NCBI GenBank assembly: GCA_030411725.1
Contig: MU839831.1
Span: 310,001-374,000 of the forward strand
Length of the DNA stretch: 64,000 bases
Reading direction: 5' to 3'
Source: Echria macrotheca
Taxonomy: Eukaryota > Ascomycota > Sordariomycetes > Sordariales > Schizotheciaceae
Shown: piece by piece, positions 1-9,531 of the stretch
Layout of the letters: the number at the start of each line of letters is the position of its first letter
How positions within the stretch are numbered: position 1 is the first letter of the stretch
The notes under the pieces: generated by a model
The model's input: the letters and a program-made list of their open reading frames with translations, nothing else
The model's database searches: none
What the model was told of the DNA's origin: nothing
Program-made: the position numbers and the translations under genes

Positions 1-956
1 GTCTGATTGCCTGCGGGCTCGGGCTCCTGTTCCTCTGCGAGGATACGCCCATGGGCCAGTGGGACGAGCGACATCAGCGCGTGCAGCAGAATCTCGAGTC
101 GCACGGTCTTTCGGACGCCATCGTCACCGTCACGGCCGGTGTAGCCGATCGACTTCCGACAAAGGCCGGTGGCTCGGATGAGGAGAAGAGCATCGGCAAG
201 ACCCGTAGCGCGGAAGCCGATGCCAATAGCAGCGACGGCGAGAACGTGCACGGGTTCGAGCACGAGGTCGACATCTCGCGCACCGAGGCCCTCGAGACGG
301 CCCAGGGCGAGATCGTGGTCAAGCCGACGGTCCGCGAGGTTTTATCTGTTGTTTTCAGTCTGCACGGCATGTTCCATGTGGCGACGTATGCGGCCAGCTT
401 CGGTGGTGAGCTGGCCATCAACTCTATCCTCGGGGCTTACTATCTTAAGAACTTCAAGTACCTGGGCCAGACCAAAGCGAGCAACTACGCGGCCATCTTT
501 GGGTTCTTGAACTTCATCACGCGTCCGATGGGCGGTGTCGTCGGCGATTTGCTGTACAACAACTTTGGGCGGAATCTCTGGCTGAAGAAGGCGTGGATCC
601 ACGTCTGCGGGCTGCTCACGGGTGCGCTGCTGATTGTGATCGGGCTGCTGGATCCGCACGACCTGTCGACCATGATCGGGCTGGTGTCGCTGATGGCCGT
701 CTTCCACGAGGCCGGCAACGGGGCCAACTTCGCGCTCGTGCCGCACGTGTATCCGTATGCGAATGGAATCCTATCGGGTCTGACGGGGGCCGGGGGGAAT
801 CTGGGAGGAGTGGTGTTTGCCATTATCTTTAGGTACATGGGCGACGGGACCAACTATGCCAAAGCCTTCTGGGTGATTGGGATCATGCACATCGGGTTGA
901 ATCTGGCGGTGTGTTGGGTCCCGCCGATTCCCAAGGGGCAGATTGGAGGGCGTTAA
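1..956 (+). CDS. crnA: High-affinity nitrate transporter (NNP/MFS), 5' end missing
   Basis: C-terminal part of a plasma-membrane nitrate/H+ symporter of the NNP branch of the major facilitator superfamily, the CrnA/NrtA (Neurospora nit-10) type that imports nitrate for assimilation. The frame is open from the first bases of the window (a hydrophobic stretch ending LLFLCEDTP precedes the first visible ATG at 51), so the true start lies upstream. After that helix comes a long charged central loop, as in fungal CrnA proteins between TM6 and TM7, then six hydrophobic segments. The NNP-type signature FGFLNFITRPMGGVVGD is visible around 505-550. The stop is TAA at 954-956. The family call is firm. 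Substrate is inferred from the family. No partner nitrate or nitrite reductase gene is inside the window. Confidence 0.9.
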   Translation, partial: LIACGLGLLFLCEDTPMGQWDERHQRVQQNLESHGLSDAIVTVTAGVADRLPTKAGGSDEEKSIGKTRSAEADANSSDGENVHGFEHEVDISRTEALETAQGEIVVKPTVREVLSVVFSLHGMFHVATYAASFGGELAINSILGAYYLKNFKYLGQTKASNYAAIFGFLNFITRPMGGVVGDLLYNNFGRNLWLKKAWIHVCGLLTGALLIVIGLLDPHDLSTMIGLVSLMAVFHEAGNGANFALVPHVYPYANGILSGLTGAGGNLGGVVFAIIFRYMGDGTNYAKAFWVIGIMHIGLNLAVCWVPPIPKGQIGGR

Positions 957-1419
957 CATTGCACTTGATACCCATTATTTTTTACAGTGATAGCAATAGT
1001 CAATATTTTTGATCCCTCTCATTCACTTCTCAGACGATCTCACGCATGTGGTCTTATTGGTGCTGTTCTGACTCCACATGCCAACTATGATTGCGGCCCA
1101 TTGATGGAAATGGCCAACCACACGTCTCGACGAGGTGAGGCGACGCCACGTCACTTGGGTATCAATGTTTGGTTAATAGCTGCCTCAAGCTCATAACCTT
1201 TCTCTCGAAGTCTCCGGTTTCAACTTTCATTCTCAATTTTTCACCGTGTCTTTTTCGATCTTATCAACCACCTGCAACACGCAGCACATTCAATACAGAC
1301 CTCACATTCAACAGATATCATCAACGCAGAAGATATCAACAACCGCCGCCCAGACATCACTGAAGAGAACATTCAAACCATATATCGTTCTTGTAACGAG
1401 AAACCAGACAAAAGCAAAA
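957..1419. other. Intergenic: end of nitrate transporter, leader of next gene
   Basis: No coding frame. The last 200 bases before 1420 are A/C-rich with many CA and CAA steps, as expected of a fungal 5' leader. No TATA box or other site stands out. Confidence 0.5.
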
Positions 1420-2733
1420 ATGGCAGGCGACCTCGTCTCCTGGATCCGTGGCGACCACCACCACGCGACAAAAAAATCAACAAACCCCGACAACAACAAC
1501 AAGCTCGCGACGGCCCAAAAGGTCGTCACCACGCTGCTCCCGCCCGCACAGGCAGCGCCCATCATGAAGACCATCCAAGCCGTCCAGTCCCTCGGCCAGG
1601 CAGGCCAAGAGGTCCTCGAAAGCCTCAACAGAACCGCCACCTGCGTCGAGGACATCACATCCCACCTGACCAAGAACCCCGACCTCATCAAGACCCACCT
1701 CCCCCGTCTCGCAGAGCAATTCATCCCCTCGATCCAGATCATGGCCCGCTCTTTTGGGGATTCCGTCCGGCTCGCCACCCAATTCTCCCTCAACGCCTCA
1801 GCGGTAGGAATCGCCTCCAACCTGGTGATCACCTACCAGGGCGTGCGCGCTCTACATCTGATCGCCGCCAAGCTAGACGACATCTCCACCGCGCTGGCGG
1901 CGCAGACGGCGCTCACCGCGCACCGCGAGTTTCCCGGGTATGTGCACGACATGGTCCGCGAGCGGGTCGGGCAGACTGCTTTGGACTCGGGGGTAGAGCA
2001 CTGGTTTTTCGTCTACCATCCGGACGATGATTGGTACCCCGGTTTCTATCATCTCCTCGAAAAAAAACCGATCGGCCCGGCGTTTTGTGGGTATACCAAC
2101 CAGATTGATACGGTCTTTGTGTTTATGCTCGCTGCGAGGAGGTATTTGGAAGGGCGGAAGAAGGGAGGAAACAAGAAGCCGGTGAGGTTTCATTTGCTGA
2201 TACCCGCTTACCAGCCTATTTTGATTGCGGAGGCGTTGAGCATTCCCGAGGAGATTGGCGATTTTGTGATTGAGGCGAGGATTAACTCGAATAAGGAGTT
2301 TGTGTGGCTTAATTTGCCGGAGGAGCAGCGGAGGCGGTATGTCTCGGGCGTTGGGCAGTGGGATCCTACGCCGGCGAATTGGTGGGAGGCTGTGTTGTCT
2401 AAGGTTGGGTTGGCGGGGAGGAGGCCGGTGTTGGGGGAGAGGAGGGTTTTGGGGACGAGGCAGGGTGGGGGTGATGAGGAGGATGAGGAGGGGGATGGGG
2501 GTGAGATGATGGGGATGGTGGAGGATGGGAAGGGAGATAAGGGGGGAGGACAGGTGGTTAGGGTGGTGGAGAGGGATGGGAACGAGGAGACGAGGAATAG
2601 GAAAACGGCTACCCCGTTGCATCATCGGAGGCGACGGCAGGATCGGGACAAGAGGAGGAGTGTGGAGGCCGAAGACCGTGAGGGGAGGTCGGTCGTGCGG
2701 TCGAGGGGGAAGCGGTCTTCCTCGGTGGGTTGA
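1420..2733 (+). CDS. Orphan fungal protein, acidic then basic C-terminal tail
   Basis: A 437-residue protein that I do not recognise. The start is the ATG at 1420 in a good context (aaaaATGG). The frame is open upstream to 1246 but has no earlier ATG. Residues about 20-180 are mostly helical and moderately hydrophobic. Residues about 180-320 look globular and are rich in aromatic residues (HWFFVYHPDDDWYPGFYHLL). From about residue 330 the protein is low complexity: Gly/Glu/Asp runs, then an Arg-rich tail ending GKRSSSVG that could be a nuclear localisation signal. Base use changes sharply along the gene, C-rich in the first half and extremely G-rich from about 2280. No intron is needed. It lies between the nitrate transporter and a convergent small gene. 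Confidence 0.7.
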   Translation: MAGDLVSWIRGDHHHATKKSTNPDNNNKLATAQKVVTTLLPPAQAAPIMKTIQAVQSLGQAGQEVLESLNRTATCVEDITSHLTKNPDLIKTHLPRLAEQFIPSIQIMARSFGDSVRLATQFSLNASAVGIASNLVITYQGVRALHLIAAKLDDISTALAAQTALTAHREFPGYVHDMVRERVGQTALDSGVEHWFFVYHPDDDWYPGFYHLLEKKPIGPAFCGYTNQIDTVFVFMLAARRYLEGRKKGGNKKPVRFHLLIPAYQPILIAEALSIPEEIGDFVIEARINSNKEFVWLNLPEEQRRRYVSGVGQWDPTPANWWEAVLSKVGLAGRRPVLGERRVLGTRQGGGDEEDEEGDGGEMMGMVEDGKGDKGGGQVVRVVERDGNEETRNRKTATPLHHRRRRQDRDKRRSVEAEDREGRSVVRSRGKRSSSVG

Positions 2734-3041
2734 AGGCAGGAGGAGCTCTTGTGAAGGCAATGGAAGGGTTTGGGTTTCAAATTGAGAGTGTAGATTGGGT
2801 AGACATCGACGTTATTTTCAATAGTTCGTGTGGTTTCATTTACGGCATCGACGACAATACTCTGTTGTTACTTGGCTAAGACGCACACGTGGTGCGCAAG
2901 AAAAAAGACAACCTTCCTCACGCAGCCTAGTACCTACTTATACACAGACAGCACCTTCCTGGCCTAACATGTCTGTCTCCCTGATAGGAAACAGGACTAT
3001 ACTTTTCTATTTTCTTTTTTAGTCACCCAACTACGGCGCAG
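2734..3041. other. Intergenic between convergent genes
   Basis: 3' flanks of the genes ending at 2733 (plus) and 3042 (minus). T-rich near 3000-3022. No feature seen. Confidence 0.5.
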
Positions 3042-3626
3042 TCAGAACTCGGACGCTGCGCTTGCCCTGGCGATTGACCGTAACGACAAAGCCGGCAAGG
3101 GCGGTGATACGAAGACGCGGAGGTGCTCAAGGTCGTTTGCCGTAAAGTCGTTGCTGATTTGGAGCGTAATGCAGACTGGGGCATTGGGGTCATTCGGGTC
3201 GACCATTTCCTCGTCGTCGCCATTGTTGACTTGGGAATTGGGGTTATTCCGGTCAGCCGTTTCCTCCTCCTCATCATCGTCGTCGTAGTCGATAACCTCC
3301 TCGTCCATTTCCTCTCCGCTGATATCACTATCCTCAGTGCTCTCCACGGCATCGATATCGCCCTCGCGCAGTTCCAGAATCACCTTTGCCATCGTAGTGA
3401 AGACTTTGTTCTGGTCGACATTCTCCCAGAGCGCCTCGTTTTGCAAAAGTTGGTTGAGTTGCCGAGCAAACTGCGCAAGTTAAATGTTAGCCTTGTAAAA
3501 GAGGGTTATGGGAGGGGAGGGACAAACTGCGGTTAAGACAGGCTTGTGTGGCCCCGATGCTTCAATGTGGACGAAGTCCCCGTCCCGTTTGACCGGGTGG
3601 GAGCTGGCGAACGTAGAAAAAGACAT
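3042..3626 (-). CDS. Small acidic protein, two exons, C-terminal frame uncertain
   Basis: Gene model built by hand: exon 1 3528-3626, intron 3471-3527, exon 2 3042-3470, giving 175 residues. The intron has a GTTTGT donor, a GCTAAC branch site and a GCAG acceptor, and joins in phase 0. The protein begins MSFSTFASSHPVKRDG. Its middle helix (FARQLNQLLQNEALWENVDQ) is followed by MAKVILELREGD, then an acidic stretch DYDDDDEEEE. I recognise no family. The last 22 codons in this frame (after NDLEHLRV) look unlike natural protein, whereas a neighbouring frame reads RITALAGFVVTVNRQGKRSV and stops at 3031-3033. A one-base error, a real frameshift or a tiny third intron (for example donor GTATCA, acceptor CGCCAG) could place the true stop there. 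Confidence 0.6.
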
Positions 3627-5397
3627 GTTGCCCGCTGAGGTAGGCTGACTGAGGTATGCTGTTGGGAAGAATTTTGGTTCGATTGACGAATGATGGCTAG
3701 AGAGGTGAAGGAAGCGGAGCCTTTTCTGTTTGGGCTTTGTGGAGGAAGAACTCGAGCAGGGGTGTAATACCGTCTGGTAGGTTTCAAGCTGCAGACTCGG
3801 GATTCAGTTCAGATGGTTCGAACAATGGGATGATCCCACTGTCTATTCATATTGAATTGAACAATAGGATGCGTGCCATCTATCGCTCAGAACCCCCCTC
3901 AACCACACCACGCTTTCTCCCCTTCCCACGACACCAACTACTGGATCCCACATCAAATCCAGTTGCCCACAGGATCTTCCACCAAGCATTAGTACACTAT
4001 CTACTTCAAAAATGGCGGCTCTAGACGCTACAAAGCCGTCCTGCGCGCGTTTATGGAGGTCGCCAAGGACCAGGGCCTCTCCCACAGTCATGCCATAAGC
4101 TCGTCAATCACAGGAGTTGCTTACCCACAATTTTTTGTACCGCCAGGCTAATCCCTCGGTGTACGACAGCCAGGAACATCGCAAGAAGCATGGCAAGGAA
4201 TGCCCCTGACAGAGTGCTTTGGAGTGGCCGACTCGCCCCGATGGTAGGCGTCTCGTTCCATAGGTCTCGCCCCAACGGATTAGTTAAGGATAGGTGTAAG
4301 AATCCAACACTGTTTAAGGACAGACGACGGGCAATAGCCTTTGTGGGGTATGGCGATGATGATCGCCGGTGTGCTGCTGAGGCCAGGATGGGGGCAGCCC
4401 CCTGATGTCGAGATAGACAGGGAGAATTCCTATTCCTACAAGTAATCTTGACTGGCAAATCGCTTGCATTTAGAATTAAAGGGCTCTTGTGCCCAAGAGG
4501 ACCAGTCACCGCAACCAGCGGCCGAGTGGATTGGGCACTAAATAGGCCGGTCGCCGGTCGGTAACAATCGGGTGGGAAATGCCACGGTACCACTTCCGTT
4601 CAGCAACCCACAAACAGGGACTGAGAAGCTTGCATCATGGAATTGCAGGGCTAGTTACTGAAATAATAGGGCTGGTCACGAGAATTATATGGCTAGTTGT
4701 TGAAATAATAGCAGTGGTTTAAGTGAACTACTGCCCCTGAGAATCAGGGTTTTGTACGGTTTATGTCCGCCGGATGTCCTCCCACCTATTCTCAGGACCC
4801 TTCCACGCAATACCTACTTCGGGCATGTGAAGAGCCACTCCGAAGCAACGCAAACAAGCAAAACAAACATCATAGATGCCAAAGTGAATCGACTGATGAA
4901 CTATTTAAGTTAGAGGACGAGGTCCTCCAACCGACCTAAATCTAGGGACTGCAGAAACAGGAGTTCCCACTGTAGGGACTTCGGAGAAATAAAAGCATTA
5001 ACCTCATTGGTCCGATTGGGAATTGCTGCCGCTGAGTTGGACGATCGCGGCACTCTCGCTCAGCGAATTGTTATCTGCCCGCATGAAGACAACCGGGGAA
5101 GGCTTCTTTCCGTATCCATCGTGTTCCGAGCAAACTATGCCGACACAGTACGACTCACCGCACAGGTGAAGCTTAAGGACCCCTATTTCAGCGAGAAACG
5201 GCATTTGGACCCGCGTACACGCGTAGTGTATCCTTCGAATGCTCGTGGCTGCAGTGGCGTTGATGAGGTCACCGGTCTTGGCGGTTGTACCCCACCCCGC
5301 TTCACATTTGACAACTAAATAGACTAAGCTCCCGCCAGCGCTGCTTGTCTCTTCTCGCCGCGTCTCCAATCGCGTCGTGTGATCAATCGCCGCCAGG
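3627..5397. other. Intergenic, holds a 21-bp triple repeat
   Basis: Divergent region between the minus-strand small gene and the F-box gene. Frames here are short and of unnatural composition. The only structure seen is the tandem repeat at 4649-4711. The 161-codon open frame at 4108-4593 (minus) has no family features and is not called. Confidence 0.5.
4649..4711 (+). repeat. Tandem repeat, three 21-bp units
   Basis: Three consecutive 21-base units starting at 4649, 4670 and 4691. Units 1 and 3 share ggctagtt..tgaaataatag; unit 2 is diverged (ggctggtcacgagaattata). A fourth, much decayed unit may precede it at 4628-4648. The 21-base period equals two helical turns of DNA. It is non-coding and about 690 bp upstream of the F-box start. 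Confidence 0.75.
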
Positions 5398-7276
5398 ATG
5401 GCTACGATCGACGCGCTTCCGACCGAGATTTTCCGGCACATTTTTAGCTTCCTGGATTCGTCGCCGCCGCCATCCGAAACGCGCCTGCACGACCAGCCCA
5501 AGCCTGACATGCTTCGCAGCTCCGAGACGACGCTCAAGAACGTGTCCCTCGTCTGCAGGCCATGGCGCGCCATCGTTCTGCCCATCCTCTTCCGCCACGT
5601 CGTCTGGACTTTCGATCGCTGGGACCTGTTGGTCGTCGAGCCCGGCCAGAACCTCGACCCCGTTGCCTCTCTCCCGTTTCTCCGATTCCTGCTCGACAAC
5701 GACCTCGGCCGCCATGTCGATTCGTTGACCATGATTGTCGGGAACAGCATGAAGGGAATGACGCGCCGCGCCGAGCTTGGCCGCATTCTCGAATACGCAG
5801 ATTCGGACAGGAGCGGCAGCGGGTCGCTCTTCAACGGCATTTCGAGGTCTCCGCAGATCCTCAATCGGGCGGCCACCTATAATGGGGATAACAATTGGGT
5901 GTGGGAGCTGCTGTTTAGCATGATGGATCCCCGGAGGATTACCATCATGGCGTCACCACAGATGTTGGCTAGCTTGTTGTCACGAATGTTGTTCCTCGGC
6001 GACGCCTGGAGCTTCAGCAGGGATCTGCTTCACATTTTGTCCCTGTCCAGAGAAACCAGAGCCAAAGGGGGAGTGCTACGGGCACAGGAAGCAGCTGCTG
6101 AGCTAAAGGCCAATGCTGCATTCAGCTCCAGCTCCAGTTCAAGCAAGCAGTCGGCCCTTGGCGCATCAGATAACCCTCGACCGGGTCACTCTAAAACGAA
6201 ATACAACACACCAAGTGCCCTATTTTCCATCCGCCCATGGACCCACCTCCTCCTCAACGAAGGGTCCTCGACCCGCGTCTACCGAACATACGAGTTCTTC
6301 CTCCGCCGGCCACCCTCCATCCTCGGCGCACTCCTCGGCTGCGAGGAGTACCCCAACGACACGCCCCTCGTCCCCCCGACCCTGACCTCACTCTCATACG
6401 TCGCCATCTTCCCCCTCTCGTCCCACTTCAACTCGCTCGTCGCCTTCCTCCCACCCGTCGAGCGTCTCTTCATCCAGCTCGTGCCACGCAACGACATTCT
6501 GCGCGACCCCAACGAGATGCGTAACCTGCAACCGGCCGACCTGTGGATGGAGCGGAACAGTTGCTACAGCATCGTGATGCGTGAGCTGCTCGTCGGCGAC
6601 ACGGATGAGGACGACGGTGTGGACGAAGGAGATGACGACCCTCTGCGTCCCCGCCGCCAGAGCAACTGGAAGCATCTGCGCGTGTTTGAGAGCGGCGACG
6701 CGGCTGACAAGGATGCCTGGGAGATGGCGGTGCAGTACGTGCGCATGAGCAGGACCAACTGGCGGGTGGAGCGGGATGGCGTTTTTGTGAGGGGACCGGC
6801 GCCTGAAGGTTCAGCAGCCGATGGTCAGACCCAGAATGACGAGAACAGCGACGGCAGCGATACGCCGTCACTCCCGGCGGGGTCACAGTCTGCCGATGGG
6901 CACCATGTCGATATCTTGTCAGTTCCCCCCGAGGTTTATGATCCCTGGTAGTCCAGCCCCCCTACCTCGGACATACACGGCAGATGAAACAAAATATGAA
7001 AGAGGGGGGCTGACAACAAAACAACACAGCCAGGGACGCCTAGAGCGCATCATGTTCAACGGGACCGCCCACCTCCCCCACTCCCCGCTCAACTACACGA
7101 TGGAGGACGAGCTCCTGGCAGCAGCGACGACGACGGCGCCAATGGCGGGTTTCGGAGCGCTGGGGCATATGTCGTGGGCGTACGGCGCGATGGACGACAA
7201 CGATGAGTGGTTCGATGCGGCCGGCGTCGCTTTTCCGCCCTGGCTGGATCCGAGGGATGACTGGCGGGGGATTTGA
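5398..7276 (+). CDS. F-box protein, two exons
   Basis: Substrate-receptor type protein expected to bind Skp1 in an SCF ubiquitin ligase. The F-box is at residues about 3-60: IDALPTEIFRHIFSFLD, then LKNVSLVCRPWRAIVLPILF. The rest has no clear LRR or WD repeats; it carries a Ser-rich linker near residue 240 and an acidic loop DTDEDDGVDEGDDD near 400. Start ATG at 5398 follows an in-frame leader without ATG. The first frame ends with TAG at 6949-6951, but that stop lies inside a well-formed intron 6948-7029: donor GTAGTC, branch GCTGAC at about -20, acceptor ACAG. Splicing joins 5398-6947 to 7030-7276 in frame, giving 598 residues with a C-terminus ending DPRDDWRGI. Unspliced RNA would give 517 residues ending DPW. 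Target proteins are unknown. Confidence 0.8.
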
Positions 7277-8145
7277 TGACTTTATTTGCTAACTAAATTT
7301 TTGACGCTCGTTTTATGACTTTTTTTTGTGGGATGATACATGCTGTAGACAGAGTTTGGTGGGTGGGTGGTGGTATTATATACTACAATGTCTAAATGTC
7401 TAATACACGAGGTTATGATTATGATAGTTATTTGACAGAAATAGAGGCTGATTTGATGATGATGATGCGGTCGTTTTGTTCTGATGGGAGTGATGACTGT
7501 GGTTAGGTACGATGAGTCGGATGTTCTCAGGCAGAATTTCCTTTCCTCAATACCGGGGAGGTTAACATATTCCGTACCGGATGAGGTTTTGCGCAAAACA
7601 CAGGTTCCTGGTGTAGACAAACTTCTGCAGTTCTATTCCTCTAACCCACAAATGATGATGCCTGCCTCCCTACTCTGTAATGGGTATCCTGCCACATGAT
7701 AATGCTAATGCTATGTTTTCCCCCCTCCTTCCTTCTCAGCGCCCATCGCGAGATGGGATGCTGAGGTATCGCCCGCCGGCCGACCCATATCTAGTCAAAT
7801 CCGTCCGTCCGTTCGGTTCCAAGATGACCGCCTTCTATCCTTTGCCTATCAGACCTAACATTATCCTGGCTGCCATACCAATGCTGTGAAGTGGGGTCTG
7901 TATGTTCTGTATGTCAGAGACTCTGCTCTGACAATATCAGCACCGCAGTGGCCGGGTGACGGGTAACCCGTCCATCTGTCCCGCGGCATATACTCCTCCA
8001 ACGGTACCCGTTGCTCATGACCGTCTCTGTAACCTCGTGATTTCCGCCGCGGATCCCATCTCGGTCTCATCGGGAGCCGGAAATATCGCTTCATCGCCCC
8101 GGCCAAGAAGACGGCTGCCCAAGTGCTCGAGGATACGCGACGCCA
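7277..8145. other. Intergenic between convergent genes
   Basis: 3' flanks of the F-box gene and the EamA transporter gene. AT-richer than the genes, with TGATGATGATG-type simple sequence near 7455. No gene seen. Confidence 0.5.
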
Positions 8146-9531
8146 CTAGTCGTCGTCGTCCTTGTCGCTCTCGGTCAGGTCGTCATCCTCGCCGCTGAGA
8201 TCCACCTCGCGCCGCTTGCGCTCGTCCTCGGCCATCTCGCGCCACGTGCTCCAGCTCAGCATGGCGAAGGCGCCGATGATCAGAAGCCCGCCAACGATGG
8301 ACGCCGCGCTGAGTGGCTGCCCCGTCCAGAACCAGTCGGCTATCGCGACAATAAAGATGGTGAGCAGCGCGGCGACTGAGCTCAGCACCGGGCTGGTCAG
8401 GGAGATGAGCACCAGGAACGACCCGGCGAACGTCATGTTCATGACGATGCTAATGAATAGCAGCCAGGCTGTCCGGCCCGTCGGGATCTCAAACGTCTCG
8501 ATGCCGAGGATGTGGAGGATCGGGAGCGGGATCCAGAGCACGAACAGCGTAAAACAGCCGATCATGCTGCCGAACGTGTTGGCAAAGATGACACCTCTGC
8601 CCGCAGAAGTGCCCTCCGGTGGACAGGCGTACCGCTTGTACAGCACCTCGTAGAGTCCGTACAAGACAGAGCCCACGCCAATCACGAGATTCCCCAGCAA
8701 ACGCTTGCCGACGTCCAGCCCTCCCTCGGGTGCCGACGCCGATTTCCCGTCTCCGTATGCAACCACCAGCACGCCGGCGATTGCGATGGCGACTGCAATA
8801 CTCTTATCGAGCCGCAGTTTCTCTTTCAGCAGCGGCACCGAGAACGCATAGGCGAAGAAGGCGCTGCAGTTGTAGATCGCTGTGAGGTCGCTCGGCGTCG
8901 TCATGCTTACAGCCACATACCAGCTCAGCCCGGCGACTGTCAGCGACGTCGTGACGAATGCAGTAGTCCGCACTAGGTAGGGCCATGGCGATCGACCAAG
9001 ACCGTGGGGCACGTCTAGTTCTTGCCGCTCCACCATGAGCGCCGTAGACCGTACCAGCATCAGGTGGCGCCGCCAGAACTGCGGCCACGGTTCGCGGCTC
9101 CGCAACCTGAGAAACGCCAGCTGGAGCGGCCACAGGAATGCCCACGAGCCGTGTGTCAGGTACAACATGCAGTATGCCTTGTCCCACCCCAGGTCGTTCT
9201 GGACGTATGCGGCGAGCTCGGTCTGCACTGTGAAAGACACCAGGCTGGCCACCAGGAAGAAGGCGGCGTATGTGTATTTTTGCTGGGCGGCGAGGCGGGC
9301 GTTGGTGGCCGGGCTGCGCGAGCGCATGGTGCTCCGGCGCGAAAACGTCGGCCGCTCGATCGGCTCGTCGTCGGGTCGCCTGGGGTCGAAGAAGGAGGGG
9401 TCTGGCAGGGCCGGGGACGCAGGGAGAGGACTCCCGCGTCGGCTGCCACGGTAGGATGTCCGCCCGCGGTCTTCATCGTCGGCGGTACCCAGCAGCGGCT
9501 GGCCGGACCGCGCGTCGGTGGATCGGAACAT
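8146..9531 (-). CDS. EamA/DMT-family membrane transporter (SLC35F-like)
   Basis: A 461-residue polytopic membrane protein of the drug/metabolite transporter superfamily. Its closest recognisable type is the yeast YML018C/Thi74 and animal SLC35F3-F5 group, some of which sit in the vacuolar membrane. Residues 1-110 are a charged, Ser/Pro/Arg-rich cytosolic tail. About ten hydrophobic helices follow. The hallmark is the first EamA repeat, VSMTTPSDLTAIYNCSAFFAYAFSVPLL, followed by LKEKL and VAIAIAGVLVVAYGDG. The second repeat contains FAGSFLVLISLTSPVLSSVAALLTI. The C-terminus is acidic (DDLTESDKDDDD). It is a single exon starting at the ATG at 9529-9531. Substrate cannot be read from the sequence. 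It is divergent from mbp1. Confidence 0.8.
   Translation of the reverse strand: MFRSTDARSGQPLLGTADDEDRGRTSYRGSRRGSPLPASPALPDPSFFDPRRPDDEPIERPTFSRRSTMRSRSPATNARLAAQQKYTYAAFFLVASLVSFTVQTELAAYVQNDLGWDKAYCMLYLTHGSWAFLWPLQLAFLRLRSREPWPQFWRRHLMLVRSTALMVERQELDVPHGLGRSPWPYLVRTTAFVTTSLTVAGLSWYVAVSMTTPSDLTAIYNCSAFFAYAFSVPLLKEKLRLDKSIAVAIAIAGVLVVAYGDGKSASAPEGGLDVGKRLLGNLVIGVGSVLYGLYEVLYKRYACPPEGTSAGRGVIFANTFGSMIGCFTLFVLWIPLPILHILGIETFEIPTGRTAWLLFISIVMNMTFAGSFLVLISLTSPVLSSVAALLTIFIVAIADWFWTGQPLSAASIVGGLLIIGAFAMLSWSTWREMAEDERKRREVDLSGEDDDLTESDKDDDD

Noticed and set aside
4108..4593. 161-codon minus frame
   Set aside because: No family features; the hydrophobic end AMLLAMFLAVVHRG is isolated and codon use is unnatural.
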